This document shows, one piece after another, positions 1-6,467 of a DNA stretch of 8,749 nt (its first letter is position 1; every line of letters begins with the position of its first letter). The notes beneath the pieces are model-generated. The model was not told the DNA's origin. It searched no databases and worked only from the letters and a program-made list of their open reading frames with translations. The DNA comes from WHSV01 sp050693975 (lineage in GTDB: Bacteria; Actinomycetota; CADDZG01; WHSQ01), in NCBI GenBank assembly GCA_050693975.1, contig JBOGWV010000088.1, positions 1 to 8,749 on the forward strand, written 5' to 3'. Both the position numbers and the translations under genes were made by a program.

Positions 1-195
1 CCTCCTCCGGAACCCGTGACCGCGTCGGCCACCACATCAGGTGGCGAATGCTCGGGGCCGGGCACGAGCTTCTCGTGCACGCTGAACATCGAGCCGGGCT
101 CGAGCACCGATGTTGTCGTCACCTACATGCGTCCAGAGTCGACGGTGCTCGCCTCTAGATTCGACCTAGCCCTCACGCTAGCGTTCGCGACGTAG
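1..195 (+). CDS. C-terminal end of a DUF11-like repeat protein (5' end outside window)
   Basis: Frame 1 is open from the window edge to a TAG stop at 193-195, giving about 64 residues. It contains the typical end of a DUF11-type beta-sandwich repeat: an Ala/Thr-rich strand, a GGECSG turn, the paired cysteine strand SFSCTLN, then EPGSS followed by the strand TDVVVTY. This Cys...Cys-L-x-x-x-x-PG pattern is characteristic of DUF11/conserved-repeat domains, usually found in long secreted or wall-associated proteins of Gram-positive bacteria. A further 20 or so residues follow the repeat, with no LPXTG sorting signal or hydrophobic C-terminal anchor, so if the protein is exported it is probably released or held by another region. 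The function of the whole protein cannot be judged from this fragment. The next gene lies 74 bases downstream on the same strand. Confidence 0.6.
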   Translation, partial: PPPEPVTASATTSGGECSGPGTSFSCTLNIEPGSSTDVVVTYMRPESTVLASRFDLALTLAFAT

Positions 196-269
196 ACCAG
201 CGATGTCCTCGACGCGACGGGGCTACAGAGTCAGAATGAGCCTCGACCGCCGCCGATGAGGAGCCCGCG

Positions 270-782
270 ATGCCCGAATTCAGCGTCAATCCGCACCGGT
301 TCGACCCCTATAAGAACTTCAAGTTTCGGGTGAAGTGGGACGGCCGCTACGTCGCGGGCATCAGTCGGATGAGCGGCTTGCGGCGAACCACCGCAGTCGT
401 CGAGCAGCGTGACGGCGGCGATCCCAATCATGTGCGCCGGTCTCCCGGCATTACCAAGTACGAACCCATCACCCTGGAGCGAGGTGTCACCCACGACACC
501 GATTTCGAGGAGTGGGCGCGAAAGGTCCTGACGCTGGGGGCGGGCTTGGGACACGAGGTCTCGCTCAAGGAATATCGCAAGGACGTGGGGATCGAGCTGC
601 TCAACGAGGCCGGCCAGCTCGTCCTCGCCTACAGGGTCTACCGCTGCTGGGTCTCCGAATACCAGGCGTTGCCCGACCTCGATGCCAACGGCAGCATGGT
701 CGCGATCGAGATGATCAAGCTCGAGAACGAAGGCTGGGAGCGCGACCTCGAAGTGAACGAACCGGTCGAGCCGTCGTTCTAG
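270..782 (+). CDS. Phage-tail-type tube protein (T4 gp19 / TIGR02241 family), probable contractile injection system inner tube
   Basis: This 170-residue protein has the landmarks of the gp19-like/TIGR02241 tail tube family (compare Afp1/Pvc1 of extracellular contractile injection systems): DPYKNFKFRV (residues 12-21), VAGISRMSGL (28-37), a GGDPN core with RRSPGITKY (49-64), ITLERGVT (67-74), a Trp at 82, and the C-terminal DLDANGSMVAIE and LENEGWERD. In the family these subunits form hexameric rings that stack into the rigid inner tube through which cargo is delivered. The length matches full tube proteins, so the gene looks intact. The start is supported by a GAGGAG ribosome binding site at 258-263, six bases upstream. 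Its neighbours are a DUF11-like gene end upstream and a convergent sodC/ABC operon downstream. No sheath, baseplate, spike or AAA+ gene is adjacent, so it looks like an orphan within the limits of the window. Family assignment is firm; participation in a working injection system is inference. Confidence 0.88.
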   Translation: MPEFSVNPHRFDPYKNFKFRVKWDGRYVAGISRMSGLRRTTAVVEQRDGGDPNHVRRSPGITKYEPITLERGVTHDTDFEEWARKVLTLGAGLGHEVSLKEYRKDVGIELLNEAGQLVLAYRVYRCWVSEYQALPDLDANGSMVAIEMIKLENEGWERDLEVNEPVEPSF

Positions 783-796
783 CGCTCCCAGTCAAT

Positions 797-825
797 GAGA
801 GGTCGATGTCTTTACGCGATCTCTC
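797..825 (+). terminator. Possible hairpin terminator between convergent genes
   Basis: A nine-base stem GAGAGGTCG (797-805) pairs with CGATCTCTC (817-825) through eight Watson-Crick pairs and one G-U pair, around an 11-base loop. It starts 15 bases after the tail-tube stop codon, and GTTTCC follows on the + strand. The U-tract is short and the loop long, so terminator strength is uncertain. The right arm overlaps the last codons and stop of the convergent permease gene. Confidence 0.35.
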
Positions 826-1561
826 GTTTCCTGAAGGTGACCAGCGCGATGGTGGCCACAACCGCCCCGTAGACGAGCAGCAGGGCGGCCGCCATCAACT
901 GCGAACGGTCGAGATGGTTCACCTCTTGGGGGCCAATCAAGAACAGCGCGAAATTGTCGCCGATCAGCCACTCCGACCATGATGGCTTCAATCCCCGGAT
1001 CAGACCTTCGACTGCGATGAGGTAGGCCATCCCCGCACCGAATGCCGCGGCCGTGTTGCGTCCGATGGTGGCGAGCGAAAGCCCCAGGCCCGCGGCGAGG
1101 GCCGCGCCCGCGCCCACACGCAGGAAGGTCCAGGTCTGGTCGGCGAGCCAGGTGCGGTCAACCCCCTCCATCGTCCCCCGGATAGCGCCAGCGGGCAGCA
1201 TCGCCAAGGAGAACACCAACTGCAATAACAAGATCCACGCGAATCCAACAGAGCAAACCGCGACCAGCTTGGCGAACAGCACCCGGTTGCGGCGCGGCTC
1301 CCATGTGAGCGTCGTAGTGATACCTCTGCTGTGCCATTCCGCACCGATGGCACTCGCACCCACCAACCAGGCGAGCATGCTGAGGGGGAAGGCAAGCGAG
1401 AAGACTATCCAGATCATCTCCTCGTACCGAAAGGGTGGGTCCGACGCGAAGAACGCTATCGTGCCGGCGATGATGCAGCCCAGCACCGCCAGCGCGGACA
1501 ACCAGTGCAGGAGCTTGCGCGCGAGCAGCCGCTTGATCTCGACCAAGACGAGGGTGCTCAT
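812..1561 (-). CDS. ABC-2 type transporter permease
   Basis: This 249-residue membrane protein has about six hydrophobic segments (roughly residues 19-39, 49-70, 98-118, 146-165, 170-188 and 222-243). That is the usual size and topology of an ABC-2 permease, the membrane half of a transporter built from separate ATPase and permease subunits. The cytoplasmic loop after the second helix has the family signature: GASAIGAEW, then a Gly-x-x-x-x-x-Leu stretch and EPRRNRVLFAK (residues 68-98). Its ATG overlaps the TGA of the upstream ATPase gene by four bases (ATGA, 1558-1561), so translation is probably coupled and the two proteins form one complex. It is the last gene of the sodC-ATPase-permease operon. 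The substrate cannot be read from sequence; ABC-2 systems of this type often export drugs, peptides or lipids, and some (NosFY-like) serve copper-enzyme assembly. Confidence 0.85.
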   Translation of the reverse strand: MSTLVLVEIKRLLARKLLHWLSALAVLGCIIAGTIAFFASDPPFRYEEMIWIVFSLAFPLSMLAWLVGASAIGAEWHSRGITTTLTWEPRRNRVLFAKLVAVCSVGFAWILLLQLVFSLAMLPAGAIRGTMEGVDRTWLADQTWTFLRVGAGAALAAGLGLSLATIGRNTAAAFGAGMAYLIAVEGLIRGLKPSWSEWLIGDNFALFLIGPQEVNHLDRSQLMAAALLLVYGAVVATIALVTFRKREIA

Positions 1562-2484
1562 GCGGCCGCCTCCCTCTGGCCACCCGTCAGCTCCAGGAAG
1601 ACGGTTTCGAGATCGATGGTCTCGGGTCGCAGCTCATAGGGATAGATGCCCTCTTGCGCTAGAAGCATCGCTATGTGAGGAGCGGCCTCGGGCGCGGCTT
1701 CGACCAACAGAGCGCCATCATCTACCGAGCAAGTCATGCCGGCGCTCATAAGAGCTTCGCGAGCGGCGCCGACACGGTCAACGGTTACGTAGATTCGTCT
1801 GGAACCGCCGTTCGCCAAGACCTCGTCGACCGGACCGGTGACAACACATCGCCCGCGCGACAAGATCGCCACGCGATCGCAGGTCTGCTGCACCTCGGCG
1901 AGAATGTGGCTCGAAACGAGGATCGTCTTGCCCTCACCTCCGAGGCGGCGAAGCAGATGCCGAACCTCTTTGATGCCTGCCGGATCGAGCCCGTTGGCGG
2001 GCTCGTCGAGGATCAAGATTTTCGGATCCTTCAGCACGGCGGCTGCGATCGCAAGCCGCTGGCGCATCCCGAGTGAGTAGGAGCGGACCTGGTCGCGAGC
2101 TCGGTCGGCGAGACCAACCAGCTCCAGGACCTCGTCGACACGGGCCCGGGGCAGTTTGCCCATGGCGGCGAGCAGGTCCAAGTTGCGGCGAGCAGAGAAG
2201 TTGGGAAACAGCGCGGGGCCTTCGACCAAGGAGCCAATGGAGCCGATTACCTTCGCGAGTTCGGTCGCGGGGTCCCGGCCGAGGATTGTGCAGGTTCCGG
2301 CCGTTGGCCTCGAGAGGCCCAGGAGGCATCTAATCGTCGTGGTTTTCCCCGAGCCGTTAGGCCCGAGGAAGCCGAACACCCCGCCCTCATCGACGCTGAG
2401 GTCGAGCCCGTCCAGCGCCAGGACGGACCCGCCTCGCAGCCGGCGGTACTCCTTACGGAGCCCGCGCGTCTCGATCACGTTCAT
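1558..2484 (-). CDS. ABC transporter ATP-binding protein (BcrA/CcmA-like, DUF4162-type tail)
   Basis: A 308-residue ATPase with all the nucleotide-binding motifs in order: Walker A GPNGSGKTT (residues 41-49), signature SLGMRQRL (137-144), Walker B ILILDEPANGLDP (156-168, catalytic Glu161) and the H-loop His193 in SSHILAEV. The Q-loop region reads GSLVEGPALFPN and shows Glu rather than the usual Gln, as often seen in BcrA-like ATPases. Residues from about 220 to 308 form the C-terminal extension common in this subfamily (DUF4162-like), ending in LETVFLELTGG. It would energise the ABC-2 permease encoded next. The start codon overlaps the sodC stop by four bases (ATGA, 2481-2484) and the stop overlaps the permease start in the same way, so the gene sits in the middle of a tightly coupled operon. 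Regulation probably follows sodC. The transported substrate is unknown; an efflux role is the family default. Confidence 0.93.
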   Translation of the reverse strand: MNVIETRGLRKEYRRLRGGSVLALDGLDLSVDEGGVFGFLGPNGSGKTTTIRCLLGLSRPTAGTCTILGRDPATELAKVIGSIGSLVEGPALFPNFSARRNLDLLAAMGKLPRARVDEVLELVGLADRARDQVRSYSLGMRQRLAIAAAVLKDPKILILDEPANGLDPAGIKEVRHLLRRLGGEGKTILVSSHILAEVQQTCDRVAILSRGRCVVTGPVDEVLANGGSRRIYVTVDRVGAAREALMSAGMTCSVDDGALLVEAAPEAAPHIAMLLAQEGIYPYELRPETIDLETVFLELTGGQREAAA

Positions 2485-3113
2485 CGCTCGTTTGAAATCA
2501 CGAGACCGCAGCCGAAGCGAGCGCCGGCGTCACCGGTTGCACGCGTCAACGAGTCTGGTCCGAAGACGTTCTCCAAGTGGGAGTGGTAGCGCTCGCCGCC
2601 TGTGGACGTTGCTGCTGGAATGTGGCCGAGGTTGTCGGGTCCAGCGTGGAGAACGACCGCGCTACCGTCGGCGTCGACCAGTTCATCAAGCTCGAATCGA
2701 TCGGTCTTGAATCGCAGCTTCGCAGTGCCGTCCTGCAGCACGAGAAGGGGTGGCATGTCTCCGGCGTGATTGCCGTGGGCGAAAGCGTCTGGGTTGTAGT
2801 GGCCGCCCGCCGAGAAGAAGGGCACCGTGGCGCCGGTCGCATCCTTCGCCAAGGGGTCGCAGACACCGATTGAATGGATGTGGAAGCCGTGAAACCCGGG
2901 TGCGAGGCCCCGGAAGGTTGCCTTTACGAGGATGGCCCCATCTTCTTCTGAGAAGGTCATGTTTCCGACCGTGGCGCCGCCCGTGTTTCTAACGGTCGCA
3001 CGCAAGTGCTCGCCGTGCGCGCCGGCGTTGGGCGCTGCCGAAAGGGTCGCCGCCCCCACTGTCAGCGCCGCCACCACCAGCAGGATGCGAGTGCGGGTCG
3101 AGCGCAGGCTCAT
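2481..3113 (-). CDS. sodC: Secreted Cu/Zn superoxide dismutase
   Basis: A 210-residue precursor that would convert superoxide to hydrogen peroxide and oxygen outside the membrane. Residues 1-32 form a Sec signal peptide: an Arg-rich start, the hydrophobic core ILLVVAALTVGAATL and a probable Ala-x-Ala cleavage site at NAGA. There is no lipobox. The active site is complete: copper ligands His78 and His80 (GFHIH), bridging His105 (GGHYNP), zinc ligands His113, His116 and Asp119 (HGNHAGD), and the last copper ligand His156 (VVLHAG). Cys85 and Cys202 can form the conserved disulfide, and Arg199 is the substrate-guiding arginine. About 35 residues separate GPDNLG from the final ARFGCG, a common length in actinobacterial members. 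The start is fixed by AAAGGAG six bases upstream. It heads a coupled operon with an ABC ATPase and permease, an unusual partnership; 108 bases upstream lies a response regulator gene on the same strand. Confidence 0.95.
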   Translation of the reverse strand: MSLRSTRTRILLVVAALTVGAATLSAAPNAGAHGEHLRATVRNTGGATVGNMTFSEEDGAILVKATFRGLAPGFHGFHIHSIGVCDPLAKDATGATVPFFSAGGHYNPDAFAHGNHAGDMPPLLVLQDGTAKLRFKTDRFELDELVDADGSAVVLHAGPDNLGHIPAATSTGGERYHSHLENVFGPDSLTRATGDAGARFGCGLVISNER

Positions 3114-3119
3114 GGATTG

Positions 3120-3126
3120 CTCCTTT
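3120..3126 (-). promoter_or_regulatory. Strong ribosome binding site of sodC
   Basis: Read on the - strand this is AAAGGAG, six bases before the ATG at 3113. It is the clearest Shine-Dalgarno sequence in the central region and sets the sodC start. The two downstream genes lack comparable sites of their own and depend on the stop/start overlaps. Confidence 0.75.
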
Positions 3127-3221
3127 CGTCGAGTACGTAGCGCTCAGCGTGTCGCGCTGCGAACCGAAGCGAAACGGTGGAGCCACCACATGCGGCGGGG
3201 TGGCAGCATCCCCAACCGGAG

Positions 3222-3887
3222 TCAGCCTTGTTCGGAGAGGAAGAACAGCACCGCCTTGACTCGCGAGTGCACGTCTCTTTCGCCCGACAAGTCCAACTTC
3301 GAGAACATCGAGTTGATGTGTTTCTCGACCGCACGCTGGGTGAGAAACAGCGTCTCGGCGATGGCCGCGTTGGTCTTACCTTGAGCCATCTCCGACAGCA
3401 CTTCCCGTTCGCGTGGGGTCAAACGATCCAACGGTGAGCGCTCCGACCGGGAGCGCGCGGCGACGAGGGACTCCACGACCTTGGGATCGATGACCGATCC
3501 TCCGCGCGCGACTTCCTTGATGGCGGCGACGAGCTGGGTGAGATCCGACAAGCGTTCCTTGAGCAGATAGGCGCGTCCCTCCGACCCATCCTCGAGCAAC
3601 GCCAGCGCGTAGGCTGCCTCATCGTGCTGGCTCAGTACCACTACTCCCGTGTCGGGTGCCGTGGAACGAAAAGCGGCAGCGGCCCGGATGCCTTCGTCGG
3701 TGAAGCTGGGAGGCATGCGGATGTCTGTCAGCACGACATCTGGTTTCAGCCCCTCCACGGCGCTCATCAAGGAATCGAGATCGTCGCAAGCGCTCATCAG
3801 TTCGAGGTCAGGGTGCATCTCGACGAGCCGCACCACCCCCTGGCGGACAAGATAGTTGTCCTCGGCGATGACCAACCGAATCGTCAT
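3222..3887 (-). CDS. NarL/FixJ-type response regulator with LuxR DNA-binding domain
   Basis: A 221-residue two-component response regulator. The receiver domain (about 1-125) has the acidic pocket Glu9-Asp10, phospho-acceptor Asp55 in VVLTDIRMPP, and conserved Lys110 (YLLK). The C-terminal LuxR helix-turn-helix (about 155-215) has LTPREREVL, then AIAETLFLTQRAVEKHINSM as the turn and recognition helix. On phosphorylation it should bind DNA as a dimer. The start at 3887 (MTIRLVIAEDN) fits the family; a GTG at 3938 would add 17 residues with no family counterpart. No Shine-Dalgarno precedes 3887, but a TATGCT box ends six bases before it, which suggests a leaderless mRNA. It is divergent from a HisKA_3 histidine kinase, the usual partner class for this regulator type, and lies upstream of sodC and the ABC genes on the same strand, making these plausible targets or operon mates. 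Confidence 0.93.
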   Translation of the reverse strand: MTIRLVIAEDNYLVRQGVVRLVEMHPDLELMSACDDLDSLMSAVEGLKPDVVLTDIRMPPSFTDEGIRAAAAFRSTAPDTGVVVLSQHDEAAYALALLEDGSEGRAYLLKERLSDLTQLVAAIKEVARGGSVIDPKVVESLVAARSRSERSPLDRLTPREREVLSEMAQGKTNAAIAETLFLTQRAVEKHINSMFSKLDLSGERDVHSRVKAVLFFLSEQG

Positions 3888-3996
3888 GCAAGGAGCATAG
3901 GACGGTGACCCTTGGGCCAACGGGGGTGCTATCACCACCTTTGGAGTGGGGTCGATCCCCCTTTCGTCCCCCCACCACCTCCTTCAGACTCAATCA
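3888..3996. promoter_or_regulatory. Divergent control region between response regulator and kinase, with short palindromes
   Basis: This 109-base region separates the two divergent two-component genes. It holds a 13-base palindrome, GGGG-TCGAT-CCCC (3948-3960), and shorter inverted repeats GGTG-4-CACC (3925-3936) and CCAC-7-GTGG (3935-3949). The cluster is a plausible autoregulation site for the LuxR-type regulator. The arms are short and G/C-rich, so chance is a real alternative. If the kinase starts at the upstream GTG (3946), the 13-base palindrome lies inside its coding region. Confidence 0.3.
3894..3920 (-). promoter_or_regulatory. Candidate promoter of the response regulator (leaderless)
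   Basis: On the - strand, TATGCT (3894-3899) lies six bases before the ATG at 3887 and fits the TAnnnT -10 box typical of actinobacterial leaderless genes. TTGGCC (3915-3920) could be a -35 element, although the 15-base spacer is short. Transcription would begin at or within a base or two of the start codon. Confidence 0.4.
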
Positions 3997-6447
3997 GTGA
4001 GCCTTTCTAAGAGAGACCGTCTCTTCTTCATCTTCTTCGGATTGGCTTTCGCGAGTGCGGTCGGCTGGTTGCTGCTGGGGCTCCTTCCAACCATCGCAGC
4101 GGCCGACCCCGAGGTTCACCGAGCGTTGCACCGCTGGGGAGCCACGAACGGTGTGCTCGCGCAGCTTGCCGGGAACGCGGCTCAGGCCTCGCACGGAACG
4201 GGGGCGATGTGGCAAGCGGTGCTGGATTTTGGTTTCAGCGCGGTGAATCTCGTTCTTTCCATTTTTGTGCTGCGCCTGCGTCCAAGGGACTTCACGGCTC
4301 GGTTGCTCGCACTTGGGATGGTCGGCGTTGCAGTCACCTTCAACCTCAGAGGGCACGATGCGCTGCAAGTTGTTCCCGTTTCATGGCTCGGCGAGATCGA
4401 TGTCTGGCATGTGCTCGTCCACATCCTCTCGGGCCTGGCCTACCTCTTCGCACTGTTGCTGTTTCCAGACGGTCGTTTCGTGTCTCAGAGCCCAACCATT
4501 CGCGCCGTCCGGGTCCCAGTGATGATGATCGTCACGCTCATCTTCACCATGCTGTCGCTGTTCACTACCGACGACCACACTCTGGGGCTGGTGCTTGTGT
4601 TTGGCATCCTGGTTCCGGTCGCAGCGGTGGTGGCCCAGTTCGGCAGGCTGCGGGCGGCGAGCGATCCAGAGACGCGCCAGCAATCGCGCGTTCTGATGTG
4701 GGCCCTCGTGGTTGCTCTGGGCACCGCTCTGCCACTGATGTTCCTGACGACGTCCAGGGATCAAAATCCAGGCGAGCAGCGGACCAACGAGATCCCGCCC
4801 TTGGGCCCGGGGGAGTACTTCTTCCGCTGCGACCCTCACCCGCAGAAGATGGTGGGATCGCTACTCGTCACCGAGGAGCCAGGCGCTCCGATCAGCATAG
4901 GCGTGACCGCACTCAAGAACCGGTTCGATACCCGTCGCATCGTGCTTGCCTCGGATAGGCGCACGACTATCGAGTTGACGAACCTCGATGCGGATCTGCA
5001 CAACATGGCGGTCTACCGTGATGAGGCGGCACTCGATCCCGTGTTCATAGGGGCGAAGTTCTCGGGCGTGAGTTCGGCGGCGTTCTCGTTCCGCCTCTTT
5101 CGTCTGGTCTTCGCTGTCATCCCGATCGCCTTGATCGTGGGGTTGGTGCGATTCCGGTTGTGGGACATCGATCGGATTGTCAACCGAACGCTCGTGTACG
5201 GAATTGTGGTGGGAGTGATCACGCTCGCGTATCTTGCGCTGGTCGTCGGACTGGGAACACTCGTGGGAGCAGGGACGCAGATCGACGTCGCCCTTTCGGT
5301 CGTGCTGACCGCACTCATAGCGGTGATCTTTCAGCCGCTGCGCGAGCGCGCCCGAACTCTCGCCAATCGGCTGATCTACGGCCGGCGTGCCACTCCATAC
5401 GAGGTATTGAGCAGGTTCTCGGATCGCGTCAGCGAGACGTACGCCGTCGACGACGTGCTTCCGACCATGGCGCGCACGATTGGTGAGGCGACGAGCGCTG
5501 CACGAGTCGAGGTGTGGTTGCGGGTGGGAGACAAGCTCGTCTGCTCCGCCGCCTTTCCGGAGGTCGAAACGCGCTCGTCAGCCAAGCTGCTCGACGGTAA
5601 CGAGCTTCCCTCGTTCGGGGATTCAGGTCGAGCGGTCGCCGTGACGCACAGTGGCGAGCTGCTGGGAGCGATCAGCGTGACCAAGCCACCCGGTGAGGAA
5701 CTGACCCCGATCGAGGAACGGCTACTTGGCGGCATTGCATCGCAGGCGGGGTTGATGTTGCGAAACGTTCAGCTGGGGGCCGAGCTCAATGCCCGCATCG
5801 GCGAGTTGCGAGCTTCTCGCAAGCGAATCGTTTCCGCGCAGGATGCGGAGCGCCGCCGAATCGAGCGAGATATCCACGACGGTGCCCAACAGAACCTCGT
5901 CGCGCTGGGGATGAAGCTTCGGATGGCACATGATCTTGCGAGCCGTGATCCTGCTGGGTCTCAACATCTGATGGAGGAGATTCAGAGGGACACCTCAGAC
6001 GCCTTGCAGACGCTCCGCGACCTCGCGCGCGGTATCTATCCACCGATACTCTCCGACAAGGGGATCGTGCCCGCGCTGAAGGCCTACGCACGACGCTGTC
6101 CGGTCACCGTCGCGGTCCAAGGCGCAAGCGTGGGGCGGTATTCGCGCGAGGTTGAGAACGCCGTGTACTTCTGCTGTCTCGAGGCGATTCAAAACGCGGT
6201 TAAGCACGCTGATGGCCCGATCGGTGTGACCGTGTGGCAACAGGACACACATTTGCGGTTCGAGGTCGCGGACGGCGGTCCTGGGTTCACGGCTACAGGG
6301 CATGCGGAGGGGTCGGGGCTGCAGAACATGACCGACCGAGTTGCCGCGCTCGGCGGTAACCTCGAGATCGTCTCGCGCCCGGGAGCAACGACGCTGGTGC
6401 GTGGGAGTGTGCCGGCCTCGCCCGCTCCTAGCAAGATCGAGGTGTGA
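3997..6447 (+). CDS. Membrane sensor histidine kinase with extracytoplasmic permuted cupredoxin-like domain, GAF and HisKA_3/HATPase
   Basis: About 816 residues. Seven hydrophobic helices (roughly 8-30, 74-93, 102-118, 136-155, 172-190, 196-214, 232-250) precede a cupredoxin-like segment (258-356). Three more helices (about 366-385, 398-420, 430-447) follow, then a GAF domain (about 470-605) and the kinase core. Basic residues after helices 2, 4 and 6 place those loops inside, so the cupredoxin segment faces outside. In the core, His627 (ERDIHDGAQQNL) is the phospho-acceptor of a HisKA_3 domain; the ATPase has N-box Asn733 (EAIQNAVKHA), the G1 box from Asp759 (DGGPGF) and GSGLQNM. The motif RLWDIDRIVNRTLVYG after helix 8 is typical of a family of large actinobacterial kinases. 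It should phosphorylate the divergent LuxR-type regulator. The start is uncertain: GTG 3997 is chosen because it leads straight into the first helix; an in-frame GTG at 3946 would add 17 residues. Neither has a clear ribosome binding site. Confidence 0.9.
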   Translation: MSLSKRDRLFFIFFGLAFASAVGWLLLGLLPTIAAADPEVHRALHRWGATNGVLAQLAGNAAQASHGTGAMWQAVLDFGFSAVNLVLSIFVLRLRPRDFTARLLALGMVGVAVTFNLRGHDALQVVPVSWLGEIDVWHVLVHILSGLAYLFALLLFPDGRFVSQSPTIRAVRVPVMMIVTLIFTMLSLFTTDDHTLGLVLVFGILVPVAAVVAQFGRLRAASDPETRQQSRVLMWALVVALGTALPLMFLTTSRDQNPGEQRTNEIPPLGPGEYFFRCDPHPQKMVGSLLVTEEPGAPISIGVTALKNRFDTRRIVLASDRRTTIELTNLDADLHNMAVYRDEAALDPVFIGAKFSGVSSAAFSFRLFRLVFAVIPIALIVGLVRFRLWDIDRIVNRTLVYGIVVGVITLAYLALVVGLGTLVGAGTQIDVALSVVLTALIAVIFQPLRERARTLANRLIYGRRATPYEVLSRFSDRVSETYAVDDVLPTMARTIGEATSAARVEVWLRVGDKLVCSAAFPEVETRSSAKLLDGNELPSFGDSGRAVAVTHSGELLGAISVTKPPGEELTPIEERLLGGIASQAGLMLRNVQLGAELNARIGELRASRKRIVSAQDAERRRIERDIHDGAQQNLVALGMKLRMAHDLASRDPAGSQHLMEEIQRDTSDALQTLRDLARGIYPPILSDKGIVPALKAYARRCPVTVAVQGASVGRYSREVENAVYFCCLEAIQNAVKHADGPIGVTVWQQDTHLRFEVADGGPGFTATGHAEGSGLQNMTDRVAALGGNLEIVSRPGATTLVRGSVPASPAPSKIEV
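4768..5064 (+). other. Cupredoxin-like sensor region with halves in permuted order
   Basis: Kinase residues 258-356. The first part ends with a normal cupredoxin C-terminal half: PPLGPGEYFFRCDPHPQKM then GSLLV, with Cys278, His281 and Met285 in the type-1 copper spacing. After a linker (TEEPGAPIS), the second part matches a cupredoxin N-terminal half: ALKNRFDT, the strand TTIELTNLDADLHNMAVY with His335, then VFIGAKFSG. In ordinary cupredoxins the His-Asn strand comes first and the Cys-His-Met loop last. All four ligands are present, but in the order C-H-M then H. Confidence 0.7.
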
Positions 6448-6467
6448 GGCCGATAGAGTTGGGTTCC

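Noticed and set aside
270..782. Prophage remnant
   Set aside because: Only one tail gene is present, with no integrase, attachment repeats, capsid or lysis genes in the window, and the protein is nearer the contractile-injection tube type.
1053..1751. Long + strand open frame (232 codons) opposite the permease and ATPase genes
   Set aside because: It is the antisense of two well-supported coupled genes, its translation is Arg/Ser/Pro-rich with no recognisable domain, and it crosses their junction.
2156..2710. + strand open frame opposite the ATPase and sodC
   Set aside because: Arg/Ser/Pro-rich shadow of the motif-bearing genes on the other strand, crossing the ATGA junction.
3182..3204. 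GCCACC/GGTGGC inverted repeat between the response regulator and sodC, considered as a terminator
   Set aside because: Six-base stem with an 11-base loop and no real U-tract on the - strand; too weak to say that sodC is separate from the regulator transcript.
2932..3384. + strand open frame across the sodC start and the response regulator end
   Set aside because: It overlaps two proteins with complete motifs and shows no domain of its own.
4209..4958. 249-codon + strand frame inside the kinase gene
   Set aside because: Out-of-frame reading of the kinase; compositionally biased, and no domain matches.
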